From contig NZ_ANAH02000013.1 in the NCBI RefSeq assembly GCF_000335475.2, positions 62,001 through 126,000 of the forward strand: DNA of 64,000 nucleotides. Direction: 5' to 3'. Positions 36,035 through 44,419 of the stretch are shown here, in pieces; the first letter of the stretch is position 1, and every line of letters begins with the position of its first letter. The notes under the pieces were generated by a model. That model was not told the origin of the DNA, did not search any database, and saw only the letters and a list, made by a program, of their open reading frames with translations. Source of the DNA: Cystobacter fuscus DSM 2262 (GTDB taxonomy: Bacteria; Myxococcota; Myxococcia; Myxococcales; Myxococcaceae). Made by a program: the position numbers and the translations under genes.

Positions 36035-36051
36035 GGTTTTATTATGCAACC
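36035..36051. promoter_or_regulatory. Palindromic operator candidate 2 (HxlR/SDR region)
   Basis: GGTTTTATTATGCAACC has GGTT/AACC arms (GTGGTT with AACCAC when extended) and is 40 bp centre-to-centre from the perfect palindrome. A related half-site, GTGGCTTTATTACG at 36015-36028, precedes it with 18-bp spacing. These sit in the AT-rich core of the divergent promoter. Confidence 0.55.
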
Positions 36052-36102
36052 ACAAAGCGCGGACGACGCATGGCGCGGGAAGGACATGAGGAGGACGAGA
36101 GG

Positions 36103-36546
36103 GTGAAGCGCACGAGCCTTGAATCAGCGCGGTGTCCCATCGCGAGATCGTTGGACGTCATTGGGGACTGGTGGTCCCTGCTCATCATCCGCGACGCGGT
36201 GCTGGGCAAGCGTCGCTTCGGTGAGTTCCAGAAGAGCCTGGGCCTGGCGAAGAACATCCTGGCGGTGCGCCTGCGCACGCTGGTGGGCCACGGCATCCTG
36301 GAGATGGCGCCCGCGTCGGATGGCAGTGCCTATCAGGAGTACGTCTTGACGGAGAAGGGGCGCGGCTTGTTTCACGTCCTCGTGGCGCTCCGGCAGTGGG
36401 GCGACACGTACTGCTTCGAGCCCGGAGCGTCCCCCTCGGAGTTGGTGGACCGGGAGCGCGGCCGGCCCGTGCGGATGTTGGAACTGCGCTCGGAGGATGG
36501 GCGGCTCCTGGGGCCGGACAACACCGAGGTGCGTCGGCTCGACTGA
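36103..36546 (+). CDS. HxlR family transcriptional regulator
   Basis: 147 aa from GTG 36103, chosen because GGAGGACGAGAGG precedes it and the protein then starts with the family-typical VKRTSLESARCPIARSLDVI; ATG 36070 is an in-frame alternative. The winged helix-turn-helix contains GDWWSLLIIRDAVLGKRRF and LAKNILAVRLRTLVGHGILE. Cys22 near the N-terminus is at the place of the redox-sensing Cys in several HxlR proteins. The partner SDR is divergent, and two palindromes lie between them. Confidence 0.9.
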   Translation: MKRTSLESARCPIARSLDVIGDWWSLLIIRDAVLGKRRFGEFQKSLGLAKNILAVRLRTLVGHGILEMAPASDGSAYQEYVLTEKGRGLFHVLVALRQWGDTYCFEPGASPSELVDRERGRPVRMLELRSEDGRLLGPDNTEVRRLD

Positions 36547-36619
36547 ACTCCTCCCCGAGGGCCCGTGGGGCCGAATCGAGCCGTGAGCGGAGCTTCGGCC
36601 GTGTGATAGGGGGCGGGTC

Positions 36620-37510
36620 ATGCACGAGGCACCCGCTGGCCGTTCTGGTTGGACCCTGCCCCCGATTCCGGCGGTGTTGCTCGCCGTCGTGAGTGTCCAG
36701 GGGGGCGCGGCGCTCGCGAAGGGCTTGTTTCCGGTGCTCGGCGCGGCGGGGACCGCGGGGCTGCGCGTCGTGTTGGCCACGCTCATCCTGCTCGTGGTCT
36801 TCCGTCCCCCCTTCACGCGCTTGACCCGGGCCCAGTGGGGCGCGGCCATTCCGTATGGCCTGGTGCTCGGCACGATGAACCTCAGCTTCTACCTGGCCTT
36901 GAGCCGCATTCCCCTGGGGCTGGGCGTCACGCTGGAGTTCATCGGTCCGCTCGTGCTCGCGGTCGCCGGGTCGCGGCGGGCCCTGGACTTCCTGTGGGTG
37001 GTGCTCGCCGCGCTCGGCATCGTCCTCATCACGCCCTGGAGCGCCAGGCCGGGAGCGCTGGATCTGGTGGGCGTGCTGCTCGCGCTCTTCGCGGGGGCGT
37101 GCTGGGCGGCGTACATCGTGCTGGGCGGGCGGCTGTCCCGGGTGCTGCCCGGGGGGGCGGGGGTCGCGGTGGGGATGGTGTTCTCGAGCCTCGCGATCCT
37201 GCCCTTCGCCCTCGCGTCCGGCGTGGTGGCGAAGCTGAATCCAATGCTGCTCGCGGCGGGCCTGGGGGTGGCGCTGTTGTCGGGCGCGCTGCCCTACACG
37301 TTGGAGCTGATGGCCTTGCGTGTCCTGCCGAGCCGCACCTTCGGCATCCTGATGAGCATGGAGCCCGCGGTGGCGACCCTCATGGGGCTCGTGTTCCTGA
37401 GCGAGCACCTCTCCCTGGTGCAGTGGCTCGCGGTGCTCCTGGTGAGCACCGCCTCCGCGGGGGCCACGCTCACGGCGCGCCGCGCTCCTCCGCCGCCCGT
37501 CGAGGCTTGA
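36620..37510 (+). CDS. EamA-type DMT transporter (RhtA-like exporter)
   Basis: 296 aa with about ten hydrophobic helices in two EamA halves. Features such as VVSVQGGAALAKGLFPVLGA, MNLSFYLALSRIPLGLGVTLEF and ILMSMEPAVATLMGLVFLSEHLS match the RhtA/threonine-homoserine exporter branch. The substrate is probably an amino acid or small metabolite. It lies 73 bp after the HxlR gene on the same strand and could belong to the same stress-response unit. Confidence 0.85.
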   Translation: MHEAPAGRSGWTLPPIPAVLLAVVSVQGGAALAKGLFPVLGAAGTAGLRVVLATLILLVVFRPPFTRLTRAQWGAAIPYGLVLGTMNLSFYLALSRIPLGLGVTLEFIGPLVLAVAGSRRALDFLWVVLAALGIVLITPWSARPGALDLVGVLLALFAGACWAAYIVLGGRLSRVLPGGAGVAVGMVFSSLAILPFALASGVVAKLNPMLLAAGLGVALLSGALPYTLELMALRVLPSRTFGILMSMEPAVATLMGLVFLSEHLSLVQWLAVLLVSTASAGATLTARRAPPPPVEA

Positions 37511-37546
37511 GCGGCTCGGGCGCGCCGTGAACGGTGACGTGGGACG

Positions 37547-38863
37547 TCAGCGCGGCGTGAGCTTGAGCAGCTTGCCGTCGGTGGCGTCGGTGAGCAGGTA
37601 GAGCGCTCCCTCCGGGCCTTGCACCACCTCGCGGATGCGCGCGTTCAAGTCCGTGACCAGCCGCTCCTCGCCCACCACGAGGTCATTCCTCAGCATGAGC
37701 CGCACCAGCGCCTTGCTGGCCAGGCCGCCGATGAAGACGTTGTTCTTCCACTCGGGGAAGAGGTCCCCGGTGTAGATGGTCATCCCCGAGGGGGCGATCA
37801 CCGGATCCCAGTAGTACACGGGCTGCTCCATGCCCGGAGCCTGGGTGCGCTGGTGGATGGGCGCGCCCGAATACTCCTCACCGTAGCCGATGGTGGGCCA
37901 GCCGTAGTCCTTGCCGGCCTCGGGACGGTTGAGCTCGTCACCCCCTTGCGGCCCCATCTCCACGATCCACAGCCGCTTCTGGCCGTCGAGCGCCGCCGAC
38001 AGGATGTTGCGGTGGCCCACCGACCAGAGCTCCGGCTTGGCCTCCGGGTTGCTCAAGTACGGGTTGTCCTGGGGCACCGAGCCATCGGGGTTGATGCGGA
38101 CCACCTTGCCGAAGTGGCTCTTCACGTCTTGCGCCTGCTTCCGGCCCTCGAGGATGGAGCGCTCACCCAGGGTGACGAACAGCTTGTTGTCGGGGGTGAA
38201 CACGAGCCGTCCGCCCGCGTGCAGGGTCGACTCGAGCGTGGGCATCATGCGGAAGATGACCTGCACGTTCTCCACGCTTGGCTTCTCCCCGTCCACGAGC
38301 TTCGCGCGCGCCACCGCCAGGCCATTGCCGCCCTGGCGCGGCTCGTAATAGGTCCAGTAGATGAGGCCGCTCTGGGCGTAGTCGGGACCGACCTCCACGT
38401 CGAGCAGACCGCCCTGGTTGCGGGCATCCACGGCCGGCAGACCCGAGACGGCGGGGGACTTCTCGCCCTCGGGCGTGACGATGTAGAGGGCGCCGGGCTT
38501 CTCCGTCACCAGCATGCGCTTGTCGGGCAGGAAGGCGATGGCCCAGGGGTTCTTGAAGCCCGAGGCAATCGTGGTGACCTGGACGGCCGTCTTCGACTTG
38601 ACCTCCGGGGCGCGCGTCTGCTGGGGGAAGGCCGGTTTGAACTCGGGCACGTTGGGGGAACCCGTCGGGACCGGGGGTCCGCTGGGAAGGGGTTCCTCGG
38701 GCGGGAGGCCCGCGTCGGTGGTGCCCGCGTCGGTGGGCTCCTGCCCCGCGTCGGTGGGCTCCTGGGGCGTGACGCCCGCGTCATCAGGGGTTTTGTCGGG
38801 GGGCTGGTTGCCGCAGCCCGCCAGAAGGGCGGCGATGATGAAGGTCATCGACAAGGTTCGCAT
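37547..38863 (-). CDS. PQQ-dependent sugar dehydrogenase-like lipoprotein (copy 2)
   Basis: 438 aa from ATG 38863 (GGAGAGAG upstream). A lipobox (ALLAGC) replaces the cleavable signal of the other copy, followed by a linker with repeated EPTDAG units. The propeller (NPWAIAFLPDKRMLVTEK, GGRLVFTPDNKLFVTLGER, SVGHRNILSAAL, GKDYGWPTIGYGEEY) is nearly the same as that of copy 1 on the opposite strand. The two copies differ mainly in the anchor and linker, so one is predicted to be released and the other membrane-attached. Confidence 0.86.
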   Translation of the reverse strand: MRTLSMTFIIAALLAGCGNQPPDKTPDDAGVTPQEPTDAGQEPTDAGTTDAGLPPEEPLPSGPPVPTGSPNVPEFKPAFPQQTRAPEVKSKTAVQVTTIASGFKNPWAIAFLPDKRMLVTEKPGALYIVTPEGEKSPAVSGLPAVDARNQGGLLDVEVGPDYAQSGLIYWTYYEPRQGGNGLAVARAKLVDGEKPSVENVQVIFRMMPTLESTLHAGGRLVFTPDNKLFVTLGERSILEGRKQAQDVKSHFGKVVRINPDGSVPQDNPYLSNPEAKPELWSVGHRNILSAALDGQKRLWIVEMGPQGGDELNRPEAGKDYGWPTIGYGEEYSGAPIHQRTQAPGMEQPVYYWDPVIAPSGMTIYTGDLFPEWKNNVFIGGLASKALVRLMLRNDLVVGEERLVTDLNARIREVVQGPEGALYLLTDATDGKLLKLTPR

Positions 38864-38990
38864 GTGACTCTCTCCACGACGGTGATGGGTCAGCACAGGA
38901 GCGGTGAACGATGCGGGTTCAGCGTCCATGCGGGGGCATGATCGTATGCCTCCTTGCTGATCAAATAACCATGGGTGACACGTTTCGCCA

Positions 38991-39773
38991 TCAAGCCACC
39001 TGGCGGGCGCGCTCCAGGAGGAAGTTCACGAGGGCGGGCCAGGATTCGCGCAGCTTGTCGGTCGAGGCCTCGCCGAACACGGTGATGGGGTCCACGTAGC
39101 GGTGCTCGCCGGAGAGCTTCTCCACGCTCCAGGAGAGGAGGGCGTCGCGCAGCCCGCGCAGGGGGCCGCCGAGCACGTGGGTCGCGGGCCCCTCGAGCAG
39201 CGCGCGGGTCTGGGCCCAGTCCTCGCGCCGGCAGGCGATGACGGCCTGGGTGACGACGAGGAGGGGATCCTCGGCGTCCAGGGCCCTGGCCTCCGCGAGC
39301 CGCTTCTCCGCGACGCCCAGGGCGCCCTGGAGCGCGGAGATCAGGGCGAGCCGCACGGGGATGTGCTTGCGGATGGAGGCGGGCAGCTCCTTGATGTCCT
39401 GGGCGGTGGTGAAGTCCCGCTCGGCCGCGTCCAGGTGCCACAGCCCGAGGTGGCACACGCCGACGTTGAAGGGGATGACGCCCTGTCCCTGGTTCTTGAG
39501 CAGGGGACGCGCGAGCTCGAACTTCTCGAGCGCGGCGGCGATGCGCCCGCGGGAGAGGAGATCACTGCCCTCCGCGTTCAAGCGCCATCCCTTCTGGACC
39601 CGATTGCCGAGGAAGAGGCCGACCCCGATGGCGCCTGCCACCAGGAGGGCCACGGGAATCCAGCCCGACAGATCCGGGAGCGGCTCGCCGGGTTGCCGGA
39701 AGAAGGCATAGAAGGCGACGTACAGCACGATGAGCAGCACCCACAGCGCGATGGTCCGCATCCAGCTTGGCAT
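38991..39773 (-). CDS. Membrane-anchored protein with helical-repeat domain
   Basis: 260 aa (GGAGGG before ATG 39773). Two hydrophobic helices at the N-terminus (WVLLIVLYVAFYAFF and WIPVALLVAGAIGVGLFLG) precede a helix-rich region with TPR-like pairs: LLSRGRIAAALEKFELARPLL, GVCHLGLWHLDAAERDFTTA and LGVAEKRLAEARALDAEDPLL. No catalytic residues are evident. A scaffold role at the membrane is inferred. It is divergent from a lipoprotein gene. Confidence 0.7.
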   Translation of the reverse strand: MPSWMRTIALWVLLIVLYVAFYAFFRQPGEPLPDLSGWIPVALLVAGAIGVGLFLGNRVQKGWRLNAEGSDLLSRGRIAAALEKFELARPLLKNQGQGVIPFNVGVCHLGLWHLDAAERDFTTAQDIKELPASIRKHIPVRLALISALQGALGVAEKRLAEARALDAEDPLLVVTQAVIACRREDWAQTRALLEGPATHVLGGPLRGLRDALLSWSVEKLSGEHRYVDPITVFGEASTDKLRESWPALVNFLLERARQVA

Positions 39774-39877
39774 CGGCCCTCCGTAGCATGGGGGGCGCGG
39801 GGCCAGCAGCGTCTCTCTTCCGGGATGGATGGGCGGTTTGACGGGCCCGTGCCGGGGGCGAATACGATGCGCGCCTC

Positions 39878-40600
39878 ATGAGATTCCACGGGGTGGCCCT
39901 GATGGGCCTGCTGTTGCTGGGCAGTGGCTGCATGGAGCAGGTACGCGCGAGCAGCCGCTCCAAGCTGACGGAGAAACAATCCAAGGTCGTCCTCGCGGGG
40001 ACCGCGGACGATGCGGCGCGCCGGCTCACGGAGCTGTTCTCGCGGCGGAAGTTCCTGCTGGCGGATCGCCAGGTGCGCAAGGACGGAGCGTCCCTCTACC
40101 TCTTCAAGGGCCAGCGCTCGGAGCTCACGAGCGTGTCGGGTTACGGTTACGGTTACGGTCTGTCCGGTGACACGTACACGGTGGGGTCCGCGTTCTTCGC
40201 CCGGCTGACGCCCCAGACGGACGGCACCACGCAGGTGGAGCTGTTCGGCAAACCCACGCTCGATGGTCACGTGGTGTGCGGCGAGCAGGACCCGGCCTGG
40301 GTGCCTCGCTGCGAGCAGGAGGTCCTCGCCGGCGGCACGTGGAATGGCCTCGAGCTGATGACGGGTCGCGAGGAGGCGGAGACCATCCGCGGCCTGTTGG
40401 TGGAGATGGAGCTGGAGAACTCCGGCGGGCCCGGCTCCCGGGTGGTCACGGCCGGGTCCGACGAGCCGGCGAAGCCCTCCTGTGTCGCCTCGGAGCTGCC
40501 CGAGTGGCGGACGAGCAATGCCCTCGAGAAGAAGCGGCTGCTCGAGAAGTGCCGCGCGCCGGACTCGGAGGAGGGCCCCCGGGTGGGAGAGTCCCGGTAG
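39878..40600 (+). CDS. Hypothetical lipoprotein with GYGYGYG insert
   Basis: 240 aa. The signal peptide ends at a lipobox (LLLGSGC). A core of about residues 35-140 (SRRKFLLADRQVRKDGASLYLF) could be a small alpha/beta domain. Three GGTTAC hexamers (40139-40156) encode an alternating Gly/Tyr run. Four later cysteines could pair. No family recognised. Confidence 0.65.
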   Translation: MRFHGVALMGLLLLGSGCMEQVRASSRSKLTEKQSKVVLAGTADDAARRLTELFSRRKFLLADRQVRKDGASLYLFKGQRSELTSVSGYGYGYGLSGDTYTVGSAFFARLTPQTDGTTQVELFGKPTLDGHVVCGEQDPAWVPRCEQEVLAGGTWNGLELMTGREEAETIRGLLVEMELENSGGPGSRVVTAGSDEPAKPSCVASELPEWRTSNALEKKRLLEKCRAPDSEEGPRVGESR

Positions 40601-40618
40601 CCCACCGGGTGGCACGTC

Positions 40619-41878
40619 TTATGGCGTGCTGGCTTCAGGTGCGCGGAAGGCGCGCATGAGCGCCACTTCGTCGCGTACGGCGGATTCGAACATCTCTGTT
40701 CGTAGCGAGGGCAGGGGCCAGAGGTGGGGATCCGCTGCTTGCCAGGCCGTATAGATGGCTTGTCCCTCGGCCCTCCACTCCGTGGCCTGCCGCAGGCGCT
40801 CCTCGTCTCCCAGCGCGGTGGCCGCCTTCTTCATGAGATTCAGCCCCACGAGCCGCTCGAGGATGGAGGACTCGTCGGAGAGGCGCGAGCCGACGCGCCA
40901 CATGGCCTCGCCCAGGCGCTGGCGCTCGGCGGGAGTGAGCGTGTCCCACGAGACCTCGGCGCGTGTTTGGAGCAGCCAGGGCGCGGTGCCGGCCAGCGCG
41001 AGGACGGAGACCGTGTACGCATGGTTGTCCGCGGGGGACACGCCGATGGCCTCGAATTGACGCAGGGTGGATTGGTAGAGCGAGTGGAAATCGCTCTGGC
41101 GCCAGTCGGGCAACTGGGAGAGAGCCTCGAGTTCTTGAATCTCTCGGGCCGTGAGGGGTGCCTTGTCGCTGGTCCCCTCCAGCAGGAGCAGGGCGCGCAG
41201 TTGCATGGACTCCGGATGCTCGGCGGAGAGCGTGGCGAGGCGGGTACGCAGGGCGGCTCGGAGCTGGTCGCGCAGCGGCGCGGGCAGACGGTCGCTCTTG
41301 ATGTCCTCGGCGATGGGGTTGAGCAGCTCGAGGGTGGTGAGCTTGGGGAGGTAGGCGATGAGGGCCCGGGCCTGCTCGGCATCAACGGGTTGCATGGCGA
41401 GCGCGAGCAGGAAGCGCTGTTCGGCCGAAAGTTCCTGCTTCCAGATCTTCTCGAGGCTGGAAGTCGCGGTGAACAGATCTGGCTCCTGCTGCTTCTCCGG
41501 CAGGAGCGGGGAGTCCCTGAAGTCGGGCCGGCCGATGCCATTCCAGGCCTGGAGGTAGGCCTCACGCCAGCCCAGGGAAGGCCGGGTGCGCCGGAGCGCG
41601 AGGAGAGACTCCAGCAGGCGCGGCTCGGGGCTCTCGGGAAGGGTCTGGCGCAAGGTGAGGATGTGGCCCGCCGCGCCGTCCAGGTCTCCGGCCTCGAGGG
41701 CAGCACAGGCGCGGGTGAGGAGTTCGGAGGGCGAGGGGGTCTGGGCGAAGACCCTGGCCGGAGCGGGGGCCGCCGCCGCTTCGAGGCACCAGGGCCCCAG
41801 GGTGAGGGCGAGCAGGGCGGGGCCCAGCTGGCAGGCCTGGAGCCAGGAGCGGTGGCGGAACGATCGGACGGGTGTCAT
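40619..41878 (-). CDS. Hypothetical secreted helical protein
   Basis: 419 aa from ATG 41878; ATG 41890 is an alternative. A signal peptide (LTLGPWCLEAAAAPAPARVFA) precedes a long alpha-helical body with repeat-like pairs (SELLTRACAALEAGDLDGAAGHIL, LLESLLALRRTRPSLGWREAYLQ). Function unknown. It may be a TPR-like periplasmic protein. It shares strand and short gaps with the two genes upstream. Confidence 0.65.
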   Translation of the reverse strand: MTPVRSFRHRSWLQACQLGPALLALTLGPWCLEAAAAPAPARVFAQTPSPSELLTRACAALEAGDLDGAAGHILTLRQTLPESPEPRLLESLLALRRTRPSLGWREAYLQAWNGIGRPDFRDSPLLPEKQQEPDLFTATSSLEKIWKQELSAEQRFLLALAMQPVDAEQARALIAYLPKLTTLELLNPIAEDIKSDRLPAPLRDQLRAALRTRLATLSAEHPESMQLRALLLLEGTSDKAPLTAREIQELEALSQLPDWRQSDFHSLYQSTLRQFEAIGVSPADNHAYTVSVLALAGTAPWLLQTRAEVSWDTLTPAERQRLGEAMWRVGSRLSDESSILERLVGLNLMKKAATALGDEERLRQATEWRAEGQAIYTAWQAADPHLWPLPSLRTEMFESAVRDEVALMRAFRAPEASTP

Positions 41879-41939
41879 GGGCCCGATCATAGCCGGGCCC
41901 GTGCTCCCGCGAATCCCGGCCTCCGAGTCGGTCAACACT

Positions 41940-42425
41940 TCACCTGGCGACGATCGGTGCCTCCGCCTGGAACAGGACCTGGTCGCGCGGGATGCCGAGT
42001 GTGTCGAGCCTGGCCTGGGCGGACTCGAGGGCCTCCACCTCGACGAGGCCCACCCGGAGGTAGCCTGTCGTCTCGTCGAAATCGAGCGTCCCGACGCCCG
42101 GCACGCCCAGGACGTTCCGGGCGGCCTCCTTCATCTGCTCGGAGGCACTTCCGCGGGGGGCGCGCACCCGCACGGAGATGTGGGCGGCGTCCTCCTGGAA
42201 GATGTCTCGCAGCCGGGCCTCCGCGCTCTCTCGCTGCTCGGGATCGAGCAGCGAGACGACCCATGCACCGTCCTCGCGCGTGACGCCGCCGAAGGCGGGG
42301 ACTTCCTTCGTCACGCGGATGAACTGCCGGGTGAGCGCACTCTGCTCCTGCTCATTCCCGGGTTCGGGGGCGTTGCAGCCAAAGGAAAGAAGGACACACA
42401 GCAGCAGGGTGGCTCGGTTCGACAT
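41940..42425 (-). CDS. Hypothetical lipoprotein
   Basis: 161 aa from ATG 42425, with a purine-rich GGGGGGAA upstream. The lipobox is LLSFGC. Mature residues 35-160 alternate strands and helices and contain two similar segments of about 50 residues (VRVRAPRGSASEQMKEAARNVL, LVEVEALESAQARLDTLGIP), suggesting an HMA/BON-like small alpha/beta fold. No metal-binding CxxC is present. Function unknown. Confidence 0.62.
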   Translation of the reverse strand: MSNRATLLLCVLLSFGCNAPEPGNEQEQSALTRQFIRVTKEVPAFGGVTREDGAWVVSLLDPEQRESAEARLRDIFQEDAAHISVRVRAPRGSASEQMKEAARNVLGVPGVGTLDFDETTGYLRVGLVEVEALESAQARLDTLGIPRDQVLFQAEAPIVAR

Positions 42426-42475
42426 GCGGGTTCCCCCCAGGGAGATAGGTGTTCGGTCCCGCAGTATAGAAGGTC

Positions 42476-43345
42476 CTACGGGAAGCCGGGCGGGAAGGTG
42501 CTGGCGTCGTTGGGATCGACGCCGGAGTTGATCAGATCCTTCATGGTCTGGCTGTTGGCCTCGCACAGGGGAGTGCCGGTCGACGAGCGGACGATGAGGG
42601 TCTTCCAGGCCAGCAGCGCGCCATCCGTCATCTTCCGGGTCTGGAGGGTGAAATCGCCGAGCTGGCCCTGGTCGACGATGTTGTCGGCCGTGTTGCGCGT
42701 GTCTCGCTCACCGCGCGTGTTGTAGATCGCCTGGGTGTTGAGGATGTCGTCGTTGAGCGAGTCCTCGAAGTAGAGCTGGGACGTCACGGACGCGGTGTCG
42801 CCGATGCGGATGATGAAGTGGATGTGGATGGCCCGGCCCGAGTACCAGCCCGGGAAGCAGGTATCGAAGTCCACCCGGCCGTCGGCATCCGTCGTCTGCA
42901 CGCCGCGGAACCACCGCCCGGCGCGGGCCTCGGCGCTGTCGGGATTGCAGAACGGGTGCTGGTCCTCGCCCGAGTAGACGCCCGCCGGTCCGGCATGCCA
43001 GATGTCCACGGTCGCGCCCGGGATGGGCTTGCAGGACTCATCCAACACGCGCAGCGCGAGGCGCACGGGCAAGCCCTTCTGCCCCTCGCTGATGTCCTTG
43101 CGCACCAACGTGGCGCCGTAGCAGGGGCCCTGGATCTGCTCGCACGTGAGCTTGCACACCGCGCTTGAATCCGAGGCGAACGGGTTGGGATAGGAACTGG
43201 CGCCCGTCATCGCGGCGGTGCCCTCGGTCGCCCAGGCGGTTTCCGTCGCCCCGCCACCGCAGGCCAGGAGCTGGCCGAGGGGAACGGCCATCATCGTCAA
43301 GCCGAGGCCCTCGAGGACCTGCCGACGCGTCATGTTCTTGGTCAT
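42476..43345 (-). CDS. Tat-exported intradiol dioxygenase-like lipoprotein
   Basis: 289 aa from ATG 43345; ATG 43333 is possible. The N-terminus has a twin-arginine motif (TRRQVLEGLGL) and a Cys after PLGQLLAC, so a Tat-exported lipoprotein is likely. The body matches the intradiol ring-cleavage dioxygenase fold: GLPVRLALRVLDESCKPIPGA, VDIWHAGPAGVYSG, and FPGWYSGRAIHIHF, with Tyr and His iron ligands. Cytoplasmic members open catechols; exported members of this form may instead oxidise matrix or lignin-derived aromatics. Substrate unproven. Confidence 0.82.
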   Translation of the reverse strand: MTKNMTRRQVLEGLGLTMMAVPLGQLLACGGGATETAWATEGTAAMTGASSYPNPFASDSSAVCKLTCEQIQGPCYGATLVRKDISEGQKGLPVRLALRVLDESCKPIPGATVDIWHAGPAGVYSGEDQHPFCNPDSAEARAGRWFRGVQTTDADGRVDFDTCFPGWYSGRAIHIHFIIRIGDTASVTSQLYFEDSLNDDILNTQAIYNTRGERDTRNTADNIVDQGQLGDFTLQTRKMTDGALLAWKTLIVRSSTGTPLCEANSQTMKDLINSGVDPNDASTFPPGFP

Positions 43346-43447
43346 GTTCGAGGAAGTAGCCCGTTCCCCCAACGGGCCACTAGCCCTCGCGCGAGCAACG
43401 CTGTGTTCCCAGACGGGAACGCCCTCGCCTTGCCCGGGGCGCGTGCG

Positions 43448-44419
43448 TCAGCGTTTGTTCTGCATGAAGCGCCAGGCGGACTCCACGATGGCGTCGAGCT
43501 TCTGGTGCGCGGGGCGCCAGCCGAGCTCGCGCATGATGCGCGCCGAGCTGGCGATGAGCACCGCGGGATCCCCGGGCCGCCGCGGCCCCTTGCGCACGGG
43601 AATGTCCCGTCCGGTGACGCGGCGGGCGCAGTCGATGACCTGCTTCACGCTGTAGCCCTCCCCGCCGCAGCCCAGGTTGTAGATGGCGCTCTCGTGTCCC
43701 TCCGCCAGCGCGTGCAGGGCGCGCACGTGCGCCTGCGCCAGGTCCACCACGTGGATGTAGTCGCGCACGCAGGTGCCATCCGGGGTGGGGTAGTCGTCAC
43801 CGAAGACGGTGACCTCGGGGAGCTGCCCCACCGCCGCCTGGAGCACGAGCGGGATGAGGTGCGTCTCGGGCGAGTGGCGCTCGCCACAACGCTCCGTGGC
43901 GCCAGCCGCGTTGAAGTAGCGCAGGCTCACGTAGCGCAGCCCATAGGCCCCGTCGTACCAGCGCAGGGCGCGCTCGAAGGCGAGCTTCGTCTCGCCGTAG
44001 GGGTTGGTGGGCTGGGTGGGATCGCTCTCCTCGATGGGCTGCTTGGCCGGCTCGCCATAGACCGCGGCGGTGGAGGAGAAGACGAGGTACTTCACCTCCG
44101 CCTCGCGCATGGCGTCCAGCAGGCTGAGCCCCCCGAGGACGTTGTTGCGGTAGTACTTCGCCGGGGCCTTCACCGACTCGCCCACCAGCGAATCGGCCGC
44201 CATGTGCACCACCGCTTCCACCTTGTGTTGGATGAGCGTGCCGCGCAGCAGCTCGGTGTCGAGCAGATCGCCCTTCACGAAGCTGGCGCCCTCCACCACC
44301 GCCTCCCGGTGGCCCTTGTAGAGGCTGTCGTAGACGACGACCTCGTCACCCCCCCGCAGCAACTCCTCCGTCACCACGCTCCCGATGTAGCCGGCACCGC
44401 CCGTCACCATGACTTTCAT
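43448..44419 (-). CDS. galE: UDP-glucose 4-epimerase
   Basis: 323 aa from ATG 44419 (GGAGGG upstream). It has TGGAGYIGS, the Ser of FSSTAAVYGEP, Tyr/Lys in NPYGETK and the downstream YFNAAGA and HVVDLAQAHVRAL typical of GalE. It interconverts UDP-glucose and UDP-galactose and would supply the UDP-galactopyranose mutase encoded upstream. Its first 74 bp overlap the 3' end of the GH1-RmlD fusion gene in another frame, so the two are probably translationally coupled. Confidence 0.93.
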   Translation of the reverse strand: MKVMVTGGAGYIGSVVTEELLRGGDEVVVYDSLYKGHREAVVEGASFVKGDLLDTELLRGTLIQHKVEAVVHMAADSLVGESVKAPAKYYRNNVLGGLSLLDAMREAEVKYLVFSSTAAVYGEPAKQPIEESDPTQPTNPYGETKLAFERALRWYDGAYGLRYVSLRYFNAAGATERCGERHSPETHLIPLVLQAAVGQLPEVTVFGDDYPTPDGTCVRDYIHVVDLAQAHVRALHALAEGHESAIYNLGCGGEGYSVKQVIDCARRVTGRDIPVRKGPRRPGDPAVLIASSARIMRELGWRPAHQKLDAIVESAWRFMQNKR

